A stretch of 6,957 bases of DNA from JANMDU01 sp031388245 (lineage in GTDB: Bacteria; Pseudomonadota; Gammaproteobacteria; Burkholderiales; Burkholderiaceae_C): NCBI GenBank assembly GCA_031388245.1, contig JANNED010000295.1, positions 1 through 6,957 on the forward strand, written 5' to 3'. Shown here piece by piece: positions 1 to 5,622 of this stretch. The notes beneath the pieces are model-generated. The model did not search any database and had not been told where the DNA came from. It saw nothing but the letters and a program-made list of their open reading frames with translations. How positions within the stretch are numbered: the stretch's first letter is position 1; every line of letters starts with the position of its first letter. A program made the translations under genes and the position numbers.

Positions 1-184
1 CGTACAAAATCAAATCACGCTCGACCAAAATCGGCACTTGCCCATACGGATTCATCACATTGATGTCTTCGGGCTTGTTGTACAAGTCCACATCGCGGAT
101 TTCAAAATCCATGCCTTTTTCAAACAGCACAAAACGGCTGCGGTGGGAGAAAGGGCATGTTGTCCCCGAGTACAGCACCATCAT
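1..184 (-). CDS. sspA: Stringent starvation protein A / glutathione S-transferase-like protein, N-terminal part
   Basis: The visible 61 residues begin MMVLYSGTTCPFSHRSRFVL and form a thioredoxin/GST N-terminal fold: the CPFS segment with Cys10 where the active-site residue of GST-like proteins sits, then NPYGQVPILVERDL, which holds the cis-proline (Val-Pro) that binds glutathione in true GSTs. SspA proteins keep this fold but usually act by binding RNA polymerase in starvation and stationary phase. The gene runs off the left edge; family members are about 200 residues, so roughly two thirds is missing. The start is the first of two adjacent ATG codons (182-184); AAAGGA about 10 nt upstream is the likely ribosome binding site. 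It follows petC on the same strand, an arrangement common in Burkholderiales, but a terminator lies between them. Another GST-family protein cannot be fully excluded from this fragment. Confidence 0.85.
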   Translation of the reverse strand, partial: MMVLYSGTTCPFSHRSRFVLFEKGMDFEIRDVDLYNKPEDINVMNPYGQVPILVERDLILY

Positions 185-203
185 GACGGTGATTCCTTTA
201 AAG

Positions 204-233
204 TAAAAAGAGTGATCGGAAACCGATCACTCT
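204..233 (-). terminator. Intrinsic terminator between petC and sspA
   Basis: Read on the minus strand, a perfect 11-bp stem (AGAGTGATCGG, 223-233 and 209-219) closes a 3-nt loop and is followed by TTTTAC. This fits a Rho-independent terminator for the petABC transcript. It ends only about 20 nt before the sspA start codon, so sspA must be transcribed either by read-through or from a promoter that overlaps or precedes the hairpin. Confidence 0.75.
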
Positions 234-239
234 ATGTGT

Positions 240-274
240 TCAAAAAAGCGACAGGCCGCCCTTGGCTTTTTTGA
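240..274. repeat. Inverted repeat in petC-sspA spacer
   Basis: Perfect 10-bp arms TCAAAAAAGC (240-249) and GCTTTTTTGA (265-274) surround a 15-nt spacer rich in G and C. The poly-A/poly-T parts lie inside the stem, so it could act as a weak terminator in either direction, but it lacks a following U tract outside the stem. Function is unknown. Confidence 0.6.
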
Positions 275-285
275 CTCATTTTTCT

Positions 286-330
286 GGAGAAAAGTATCGT
301 GCGGAGCGCAGCGCAACGAAACTTTTCTCC
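286..330. repeat. Long imperfect inverted repeat just after petC
   Basis: Perfect 10-bp outer arms GGAGAAAAGT (286-295) and ACTTTTCTCC (321-330) are followed inward, after a 1-nt mismatch, by TCGT/ACGA (297-300/316-319) and then GCG/CGC (301-303/312-314) with one bulged base. It starts 2 nt after the petC stop codon. No U tract follows on either strand, so it is better read as an mRNA 3'-end stabilising hairpin or a dispersed intergenic repeat than as an intrinsic terminator. Confidence 0.6.
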
Positions 331-332
331 AA

Positions 333-1088
333 TCATTTGATGTCTTTCCAGAATGTCGCGTTCAAACGCCAAGCGATGATCGTGAAAAAACACAAGAAGA
401 TCAACACCCACACGCCAATGCGCACGCGCTGATTTTGCCCGGGCTCGCCCATCCATTGCAGATAGCTGACCAAATCATTCACAGTTTGGTCGTATTGCAG
501 CGGTGTGAGTGTGCCGGGCTTGATTTGCTTCCAGCCAGAGAGCACCTGCTCTTCTTTACCATGGCTTTTGATGGTTTGGTAGATTGGCTCGCGCACACCT
601 TGCAGCTCCCACAGCGGGTGAGGCATGCCAATGTTGGGATAGGCTTTGTTGTTCCAGCCAGTTGCCTTGGCATCATCACGGTAGTAGGTGCGCAGCAAGG
701 TGTAGAGGTAATCTGCGCCGGAGCCTTTGCTCACATCCGCACGCGAGCGCGCAATCACAGTGAGATCAGGGGGGACGCCGCCAAACCACTCCTTGGCTTG
801 CTTGGGATCAATCGCTGCCTTCATCGTCTCACCGACTTTATCGGTGGTGAACAACAGATTGTCTTTGATCTGCTGCTCGGTCAGGCCAATGTCTTTCAAG
901 CGGTTGTAGCGCATGTAGGCAGCGCTGTGGCAATTGAGACAGTAGTTAACAAAGATTTTTGCGCCGTTTTGCAGCGAAGCCATGTCGTTGGTTTTTGGTG
1001 TCGCTTTGTCCCAAGCGATGCCATCGCCTGACGCAAAAGCTGAGCTCAATGACAACGCTGCTAAAAGGCTGAGGAGAATTTTTTTCAT
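333..1088 (-). CDS. petC: Ubiquinol-cytochrome c reductase, cytochrome c1 subunit
   Basis: Cytochrome c1 carries electrons from the Rieske cluster of the bc1 complex to soluble or membrane cytochrome c. The 251-residue protein starts with a Sec-type signal peptide (MKK, then a hydrophobic stretch to about residue 19, cleavage likely after AFA-S). The haem c site is CLNCH at 50-54. M155 in NIGMPHPLW is the likely sixth haem ligand, and the conserved PPDLTVIARSR segment lies at 106-116. One C-terminal membrane helix at about 223-241 anchors it, leaving the haem domain in the periplasm. Length is normal for the family. The start is supported by GGGAG 9 nt upstream of the ATG. It is the last gene of petABC, 20 nt after petB. 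Nothing is truncated or missing. Confidence 0.97.
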   Translation of the reverse strand: MKKILLSLLAALSLSSAFASGDGIAWDKATPKTNDMASLQNGAKIFVNYCLNCHSAAYMRYNRLKDIGLTEQQIKDNLLFTTDKVGETMKAAIDPKQAKEWFGGVPPDLTVIARSRADVSKGSGADYLYTLLRTYYRDDAKATGWNNKAYPNIGMPHPLWELQGVREPIYQTIKSHGKEEQVLSGWKQIKPGTLTPLQYDQTVNDLVSYLQWMGEPGQNQRVRIGVWVLIFLCFFTIIAWRLNATFWKDIK

Positions 1089-1108
1089 AGGTTATCGCTC
1101 CCTGAGTC

Positions 1109-2536
1109 TTAATGCGCCGCGAAGATCACGCGATCAGGCACTTCTTTGAATTCACCCATGCGGCTCCACACTGGCATCAGCACAAAGAATCCGAAATACA
1201 GCAAGGTGCCCAGCTGCGCAACGCGCTGAGCAATGTCTTGCCCGGCCACAACGCCCCATACGCCGGGCGCTTTGATGCCGAGGTAGCCAAGGATGAAGAA
1301 GTTGAATACAAAAATACCATACAACCATTTTTGCCAGCTTGGGCGATAGCGAATCGATTTCACCGGGCTGTAATCCAGCCAAGGCAAGAAGAACAAAATA
1401 ATGGTGGCAGCGCCCATCACGACAACGCCCCAGAATTTGGCTTCAAAGACCAGCAGCAGCGCACAAGCAACCACTGCAGCAACCAAGACCACAGGCTTCA
1501 ACACGCCAGTGACCACGTTTTTAATCACAGCAATTGCAGCACCACCCAAGATCAGCGCAACCAGCACATAGACCATCTCATCTGTGGTCGCACGCAGCAT
1601 CGAATAAAACGGTGTGAAATACCAAACAGGTGCAATGTGTGCTGGCGTTTTCAGGGGATCTGCGGGGATGAAGTTGTTGAACTCCAAAAAGTAGCCGCCC
1701 AGCTCTGGCGCGAAGAACACGATGGCAGAAAACACCATCAAAAACACGCTCACGCCAAGAATATCGTGCACGGTGTAATAAGGATGGAATGGAATGCCAT
1801 CGAGTGGAATGCCCGTCTTCGGATCTTTGTGGGTTTTGATTTCCACGCCATCGGGATTGTTCGAGCCGACCTCGTGCAGCGCAATGATGTGCGCAGCCAC
1901 AAGCCCAAGCAACACCAGCGGCACGGCAATCACATGAAGCGCAAAGAAACGGTTGAGCGTTGCATCGCCCACCACATAGTCGCCACGAATCAGCAAAGCC
2001 AAATCTGGGCCAATGAAAGGCACAGCAGCAAACAAATTCACGATCACCTGTGCGCCCCAGTAGCTCATCTGACCCCAAGGCAGCAAGTAGCCCATGAAAG
2101 CTTCAGCCATCAAGCACAAGAATATGCCGCAGCCAAACAACCAAATCAGCTCGCGCGGTTTGCGATATGAGCCGTAGATCAGGCCACGGAACATATGAAG
2201 ATAAACCACCACGAAGAAAGCGGAGGCGCCTGTGGAATGCATGTAGCGCACCAGCCAGCCCCATGGCACATCGCGCATGATGTATTCAACGGATGCGAAA
2301 GCTTGGGTTGCATCGGGCTTGTAATGCATCGTCAGAAAAATACCGGTCACGATTTGAATGACCAGAACCAGCAAAGCCAAAGAACCAAAAAAGTACCAAA
2401 AATTGTAGTTTTTCGGTGCGTAATATTCGCTCAAATGCTCTTTGTAGAGCTTGGATGCGGGGAAGCGGTTGTCAACCCAATTCAACAGCTTGTCGCCAAC
2501 GGCGGCGTTGGGGGAGATTTCTTTCATTTCAGCCAT
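1109..2536 (-). CDS. petB: Ubiquinol-cytochrome c reductase, cytochrome b subunit
   Basis: This is the membrane core of the bc1 complex, which oxidises quinol at the Qo site and reduces quinone at Qi while moving protons. It has 475 residues and about nine or ten hydrophobic helices, including extra C-terminal ones (about 345-385, 403-421 and 440-457). Haem b ligand histidines are H100 and H114 in the second helix, and H201 and H216 in the fourth. The second pair is 15 residues apart, not the 14 usual in mitochondrial cytochrome b. The Qo motif is PVWY (303-306) in place of PEWY. The cd-loop LLPWGQMSYWGAQV (151-164) and LHEVGSNNPDG after helix D are conserved. The gene starts 11 nt after the petA stop, with GAGG overlapping that stop, so translational coupling is likely. 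Confidence 0.97.
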   Translation of the reverse strand: MAEMKEISPNAAVGDKLLNWVDNRFPASKLYKEHLSEYYAPKNYNFWYFFGSLALLVLVIQIVTGIFLTMHYKPDATQAFASVEYIMRDVPWGWLVRYMHSTGASAFFVVVYLHMFRGLIYGSYRKPRELIWLFGCGIFLCLMAEAFMGYLLPWGQMSYWGAQVIVNLFAAVPFIGPDLALLIRGDYVVGDATLNRFFALHVIAVPLVLLGLVAAHIIALHEVGSNNPDGVEIKTHKDPKTGIPLDGIPFHPYYTVHDILGVSVFLMVFSAIVFFAPELGGYFLEFNNFIPADPLKTPAHIAPVWYFTPFYSMLRATTDEMVYVLVALILGGAAIAVIKNVVTGVLKPVVLVAAVVACALLLVFEAKFWGVVVMGAATIILFFLPWLDYSPVKSIRYRPSWQKWLYGIFVFNFFILGYLGIKAPGVWGVVAGQDIAQRVAQLGTLLYFGFFVLMPVWSRMGEFKEVPDRVIFAAH

Positions 2537-2547
2537 GGTAATTTGCC

Positions 2548-3141
2548 TCAGGCTTGCTTGGTTTCACCGATCAGCAATTTCGTGTCGCTGATGTACATGT
2601 GCGGTGGGACTTCCAGATTGTCTGGCGCAGGCTTGTTTTTATAAACACGGCCTGCCATGTCAAACGTGGAGCCGTGGCATGGGCAAAGAAACCCGCCCTG
2701 CCAATTGGCATCAAAAGATTGCGCCACAGGCTCAAATTTATCGGAGGGCGAGCAGCCCAAATGCGAGCAGATGCCCACAGCCACGAAAATCTCGGGCTTG
2801 ATCGAGCGATGTGTATTGCGCGTCTCGGGCATGGGCGTGGTTTCATCGGCCTTGCGCAGAGATTTGGGATCCGCCAGATCGGCTTCTGTCTTGGCCAAGG
2901 AGGCAATTTGCTCAGGCGTGCGGCGCATGATCCAGACCGGTTTGCCGCGCCACTCACGCACGACTTTTTCTCCGGGCTTGATCTCGGAGATATCGACCTC
3001 GATGGCTGCGCCCGCTGCTTTTGCCTTTTCAGAAGGCGAGAAGGTGCTGACAAAAGGAATGGCCACCATGCCAGCTGCCGGTACGCCGGCGCAGGCCGAT
3101 GCAATGATCCAAGTTCGCTTGGATGAGTCCACGTTACTCAT
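2548..3141 (-). CDS. petA: Ubiquinol-cytochrome c reductase, Rieske iron-sulfur subunit
   Basis: The Rieske protein takes the first electron from quinol at the Qo site and passes it to cytochrome c1. Taking the ATG at 3141, it has 197 residues: a short cytoplasmic tail, one N-terminal membrane anchor (about 11-33), a hinge, and a periplasmic cluster domain. The 2Fe-2S ligands are in CSHLGC (C125, H127) and CPCH (C153, H156); C130 and C155 should form the structural disulfide. The anchor is preceded by SSKRTWI, a Tat-like signal with Lys-Arg instead of the classic Arg-Arg. I chose ATG 3141 because GAGGAA lies 5-6 nt upstream; a TTG four codons earlier (3153) overlaps that ribosome binding site and is unlikely. 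It is the first gene of petABC. Confidence 0.96.
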   Translation of the reverse strand: MSNVDSSKRTWIIASACAGVPAAGMVAIPFVSTFSPSEKAKAAGAAIEVDISEIKPGEKVVREWRGKPVWIMRRTPEQIASLAKTEADLADPKSLRKADETTPMPETRNTHRSIKPEIFVAVGICSHLGCSPSDKFEPVAQSFDANWQGGFLCPCHGSTFDMAGRVYKNKPAPDNLEVPPHMYISDTKLLIGETKQA

Positions 3142-3181
3142 GGATTTCCTCAATATTGGGGGTGTTTAGGGACAACCCTGA

Positions 3182-3211
3182 ATTGTAGCGGAGCGCAGGG
3201 CGCGTTTGCGA
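3182..3211 (-). promoter_or_regulatory. Candidate sigma70-type promoter for petABC
   Basis: On the minus strand a good -10 box TACAAT (3187-3182, 5 of 6 consensus) is preceded after 18 nt by a weak -35 TCGCAA (3211-3206, 3 of 6). The start of transcription would be near 3175, leaving a leader of about 35 nt before petA. The -10 is convincing; the -35 is poor, so an activator or an extended context may matter. Confidence 0.5.
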
Positions 3212-3233
3212 TGTGTGGGCATCAAAAAAGAGC

Positions 3234-3333
3234 GTGAGCGCTTCTTGGTGAGCGCTTGACAGCGCAGATATTCAAGCGATACTCCGCGCAGCTGGGCCGT
3301 TGTATGGAGGTCTTTTGCTCTGGGTGAGCGCAG
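3234..3333 (+). repeat. Three copies of GTGAGCGC in the mscL/petA intergenic region
   Basis: GTGAGCGCTT occurs at 3234-3243 and again at 3248-3257 (14 bp start to start), and GTGAGCGCAG at 3324-3333. The second copy overlaps the first two bases of the mscL -35 box. The core AGCGCT of the first two copies is self-complementary. This could be an operator-like array or chance in GC-rich sequence. Confidence 0.4.
3256..3283 (+). promoter_or_regulatory. Candidate sigma70-type promoter for mscL
   Basis: A perfect -35 TTGACA (3256-3261) is followed after 16 bp by GATACT (3278-3283, 4 of 6 of the -10 consensus). Transcription would start near 3290, giving mscL a leader of about 80 nt. The petA promoter lies downstream of it on the opposite strand, so the two promoters are divergent and about 70-100 bp apart. 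Confidence 0.6.
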
Positions 3334-3370
3334 TTGCCTGGCTGTCTTCAACCACTAAAAGGAGTTAAAC

Positions 3371-3799
3371 ATGGGTATGTTGAAAGAATTCCGCGATTTC
3401 GCGGTCAAGGGAAATGTCATGGATTTGGCAGTCGGTGTGATCATCGGCGCCGCATTCGGCAAAATTGTGGATTCGTTGGTGAAAGACATCATCATGCCGA
3501 TCGTGGGCAAGATTTTTGGCAATCTGAACTTCACCGAGATGTTCATCGTTTTGTCGCCCCCCAGCAAGGCGGTGGAAGGCGCTCAAACCTATGAATCTCT
3601 CACCAAAGCGGGCGCTAACTTACTGGCTTACGGTAATTTCATCACCATTCTTTTGAATTTCATCATCTTGGCTTTCATCATCTTTCAGATGGTCAAGCTG
3701 ATCAACAGCGCCAAGCAGGCCGAACCAGCGCCTGCACCTGCTGCGCCGGCGGAAGATGTGGTTTTGTTGCGTGAGATCCGCGATTCGCTCAAAAAATAA
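3371..3799 (+). CDS. mscL: Large-conductance mechanosensitive channel
   Basis: MscL is an inner-membrane homopentamer that opens under membrane tension and releases solutes on sudden osmotic down-shock. The 142-residue product matches the family throughout: an amphipathic N-terminal helix (MGMLKEFRDFAVKGN), TM1 about 16-44 with DLAVGVIIGAAFGKIVDSLV forming the hydrophobic gate, a periplasmic loop about 50-87, TM2 about 88-112, an Ala/Pro-rich linker (118-127) and a C-terminal helix ending LLREIRDSLKK that forms the cytoplasmic bundle. The periplasmic loop (NLNFTEM to NLLAYGN) appears somewhat longer than in the E. coli protein. The start is supported by AAGGAG 6 nt upstream. The gene is alone on the plus strand, with its own promoter and a strong terminator. 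Confidence 0.97.
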   Translation: MGMLKEFRDFAVKGNVMDLAVGVIIGAAFGKIVDSLVKDIIMPIVGKIFGNLNFTEMFIVLSPPSKAVEGAQTYESLTKAGANLLAYGNFITILLNFIILAFIIFQMVKLINSAKQAEPAPAPAAPAEDVVLLREIRDSLKK

Positions 3800-3814
3800 G
3801 CAGCGCATGGATTG

Positions 3815-3844
3815 AAAAAGAGCGCTCAATCGAGCGCTCTTTTT
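3815..3844. terminator. Bidirectional intrinsic terminator between mscL and hprK
   Basis: GAGCGCTC (3820-3827) and GAGCGCTC (3832-3839), a self-complementary octamer, form an 8-bp GC-rich stem with a 4-nt loop. Five A on the left and six T on the right extend it and supply a U tract on both strands. It lies 15 nt after the mscL stop and about 87 nt after the hprK stop, so it can end both convergent transcripts. Confidence 0.85.
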
Positions 3845-3854
3845 TGGCTTGTTG

Positions 3855-3911
3855 GCATAAAATTACTACTGATTTGATAGCAAACTATGTACGTTTTATG
3901 CAGGCAAATCA
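3855..3911. repeat. Interlocking inverted repeats downstream of hprK
   Basis: GCATAAAA (3855-3862) pairs with TTTTATGC (3894-3901), and TGATTTG (3870-3876) pairs with CAAATCA (3905-3911). The arms alternate (A-B-A'-B'), so both stems together would make a pseudoknot, or they would compete. The stretch is AT-rich compared with its neighbours and lies in the hprK 3' untranslated region. Function is unknown; chance is possible. Confidence 0.4.
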
Positions 3912-3931
3912 CTCCATACGCTTCAAAACTT

Positions 3932-4891
3932 TCAAACCCCTTTGCCCATGGCTTGGCGCTGCCGCTCCACGAATTCATCAAAGGTATTGATGCCGCGTAA
4001 CTGCAAAATCGTGTTGCGCACAGCCGCCTCCACCAGCACGGCCATGTTGCGCCCAGCCTCGACCTGAATCACCACCTTGCGGATGGGAATGCTCAGCACA
4101 TCTTGCGTGAGCGGCTCATAGGGGATGCGCTCGTAATCGCGCTCCATGGTGGCGCGGCGCACCAAATGCACGATCAATTTCAGGCGCATCCGGCGGCGCA
4201 CGGCTGTCTCGCCAAAAATCGCGCGAATATCCAACAGGCCGATGCCGCGCAGCTCAAGCAGGTTTTGCAGCAGCTCAGGGCAGCGCCCCTCAATGGTGGT
4301 TTGGTTGGTGCGAAACAAATCCACCGCATCATCGGCCACCAAACCATTGCCGCGCGAGATCAACTCCAGTGCCAATTCGCTTTTGCCCAAACCGGATTCG
4401 CCGGTGATCAGCACGCCCAAACCCAAAATATCCATGAACACGCCATGCATGTTGGTGCGGTCTGCGAAGTGGCGCGAAAGATACGCTCGCAAGACATCAA
4501 TCACGAAAGCCGCTGATTCCGGCGTTTGGAAGGCGGGGATCTGCGCACGCTCGCAAAGCTGCATCAATGTCTCGGGTGCCTCCAGCCCATCGCCGATGAT
4601 GATGACCGGCGGCTCCAGCGTCACGATGCGCGCAATGCGACGGGCGCAATCTTCTTCGCTTTGCTCTTTGGAAGGCGTGAGGTAGGCCACCTCTCGCTCG
4701 CCGAGCACCTGCACGCGGTACGGATGAATGTAATTGAGGTAGCCCACAAGATCCGCGCCAGAACGCGCCGCACGCACGGCCACTTCGTCAAAATGCCGCT
4801 CCGAAGCGCCCAAGCCCGCCACCCAAGCCCATTTCAGGCGCTCGCGATGATCCTCAAACAACACATCGGCGCTGATGACCGAGGGTTTCAT
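3932..4891 (-). CDS. hprK: HPr kinase/phosphorylase
   Basis: HprK phosphorylates and dephosphorylates a serine of HPr-type phosphocarrier proteins. In betaproteobacteria it belongs to an incomplete phosphotransferase system used for regulation, not sugar uptake. The 319-residue product has the N-terminal domain (about 1-130) and the C-terminal catalytic domain with H149 (MHG), the Walker A loop GESGLGKS (164-171), LVADDAV (184-190), the family signature LELRGIGLLDI (212-222), and the C-terminal stretch VEAGRNMAVLVEAAVRN. Length is typical and no key residue is missing. ATG 4891 is the first start after an in-frame TGA; no clear Shine-Dalgarno sequence precedes it. The gap from ptsN is 32 nt, so co-transcription and perhaps coupled translation are likely. 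rapZ, which often follows hprK in this group, is absent; a terminator and mscL follow instead. Confidence 0.96.
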   Translation of the reverse strand: MKPSVISADVLFEDHRERLKWAWVAGLGASERHFDEVAVRAARSGADLVGYLNYIHPYRVQVLGEREVAYLTPSKEQSEEDCARRIARIVTLEPPVIIIGDGLEAPETLMQLCERAQIPAFQTPESAAFVIDVLRAYLSRHFADRTNMHGVFMDILGLGVLITGESGLGKSELALELISRGNGLVADDAVDLFRTNQTTIEGRCPELLQNLLELRGIGLLDIRAIFGETAVRRRMRLKLIVHLVRRATMERDYERIPYEPLTQDVLSIPIRKVVIQVEAGRNMAVLVEAAVRNTILQLRGINTFDEFVERQRQAMGKGV

Positions 4892-4923
4892 GCTTAAAAA
4901 ATGTCAGGCCAAATGCCACCGCG

Positions 4924-5406
4924 CTAAGCGGCTAAAGGCATCGGAGCCACCGCAGAGCGCCAGCCTGCAATCAGGCTGTGCAGCGCGGCGGCATCAGGCG
5001 CGGCTTTCAGCCGCTCGCGCAATGCTGCATCGCTGAGCATTTCTGCAATTTCCGACAAAATCTCCAGGTGCTTTTGCGTGGCTGCCTCGGGTACCAGTAA
5101 AAAAATGAGCAGGCTCACACTCTGCTCATCGGGGGCATCAAAGCCAATCGCGCTGGAGAGCGAAAACATCGCGGCCATCGGCGCTTTCAAGCCCTTGATG
5201 CGGCCGTGTGGTATCGCGACACCATGCCCCAAACCTGTGGAGCCCAAACGCTCGCGCGCAAAAAGACTGTCTGTGACCAAGGCGCGGGAGAGGCTGTGCA
5301 GGTTTTCAAACAACAAACCAGCCTCCTCGAAAGCGCGTTTTTTACTCGTGGCATCCACACTGGCCAACACTTGGTTGGCCGGCAATATTGCAGCAAGACG
5401 GTTCAT
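4924..5406 (-). CDS. ptsN: Nitrogen-type PTS regulatory protein IIA-Ntr
   Basis: IIA-Ntr receives phosphate from the EI-Ntr/NPr chain on a histidine and, according to its phosphorylation state, regulates processes such as potassium transport and nitrogen or carbon responses. From ATG 5406 the protein has 160 residues, the usual family length. The active site is H67 in GVAIPHGRIKG, with conserved H61 before it; LLIFLLVPEAATQKHLEILSEIA fits the PTS EIIA type-2 fold. The start is uncertain: in-frame ATGs at 5430 and 5451 would add 8 or 15 residues, and none of the three has a clear ribosome binding site. I prefer 5406 because the family begins MNRLA. CATAAT on the minus strand at 5455-5450 could be a -10 box, which would exclude the 5451 start, but I see no good -35. 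It precedes hprK and is separated from hpf by a terminator. Confidence 0.93.
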   Translation of the reverse strand: MNRLAAILPANQVLASVDATSKKRAFEEAGLLFENLHSLSRALVTDSLFARERLGSTGLGHGVAIPHGRIKGLKAPMAAMFSLSSAIGFDAPDEQSVSLLIFLLVPEAATQKHLEILSEIAEMLSDAALRERLKAAPDAAALHSLIAGWRSAVAPMPLAA

Positions 5407-5554
5407 GAATAACTGATTTGTAACTGGCATTAACAGAGCCGGGAAACGCATTATGCACCCAAGGCCACGTAAACCCTAGGAATCGCACAGTTTCCGATAA
5501 ATGGACACACGCTTGACATGTTGGCACCAACGCGAGGCGATGTGGCTGGCGAAG

Positions 5555-5589
5555 AAACAAAAAGCCGCTTTGCGAGATGCAAAGCGGCT
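5555..5589 (-). terminator. Intrinsic terminator after hpf
   Basis: On the minus strand a perfect 11-bp stem (AGCCGCTTTGC, 5579-5589, with GCAAAGCGGCT, 5563-5573) has a 5-nt loop and is followed by TTTTGTTT. It lies about 34 nt after the hpf stop. It separates hpf from ptsN-hprK, which therefore need their own promoter within about 5407-5555. I could not identify one with confidence there. Confidence 0.85.
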
Positions 5590-5622
5590 GGGTTGTCGCA
5601 ATGATGCCAAGGCATCGGCATG

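Noticed and set aside
234..1031. Open frame on the plus strand opposite petC (265 codons)
   Set aside because: It is antisense to cytochrome c1, has no sensible ribosome binding site or domain, and begins inside the intergenic hairpin region.
1112..2170. Long open frame on the plus strand opposite petB (352 codons)
   Set aside because: It lies wholly antisense to an unambiguous cytochrome b gene, and its predicted product is rich in His, Gln and Asn with no recognisable domain. This is what the reverse complement of codon-biased membrane-protein sequence gives.
3151..3153. TTG as the petA start codon, adding four residues
   Set aside because: It overlaps the GAGGAA ribosome binding site that correctly serves the ATG at 3141.
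4103..4685. Plus-strand open frames opposite hprK
   Set aside because: They are antisense to a complete HprK with intact Walker A and signature motifs, and resemble no protein I know.
5450..5470. Possible sigma54 promoter before ptsN (TGGCC and TGCAT on the minus strand)
   Set aside because: The distance between the GG and GC elements is about 2 bp shorter than sigma54 promoters require, and such spacing is strict.
5520..5531. Small palindrome GTTGGCACCAAC upstream of ptsN
   Set aside because: Only 5-bp arms around 2 nt, with no repeat elsewhere in the window; too short to call an operator.
5513..5541. TTGACA on the plus strand between ptsN and hpf as a promoter
   Set aside because: No -10-like sequence lies at 16-18 bp, and there is no plus-strand gene downstream.
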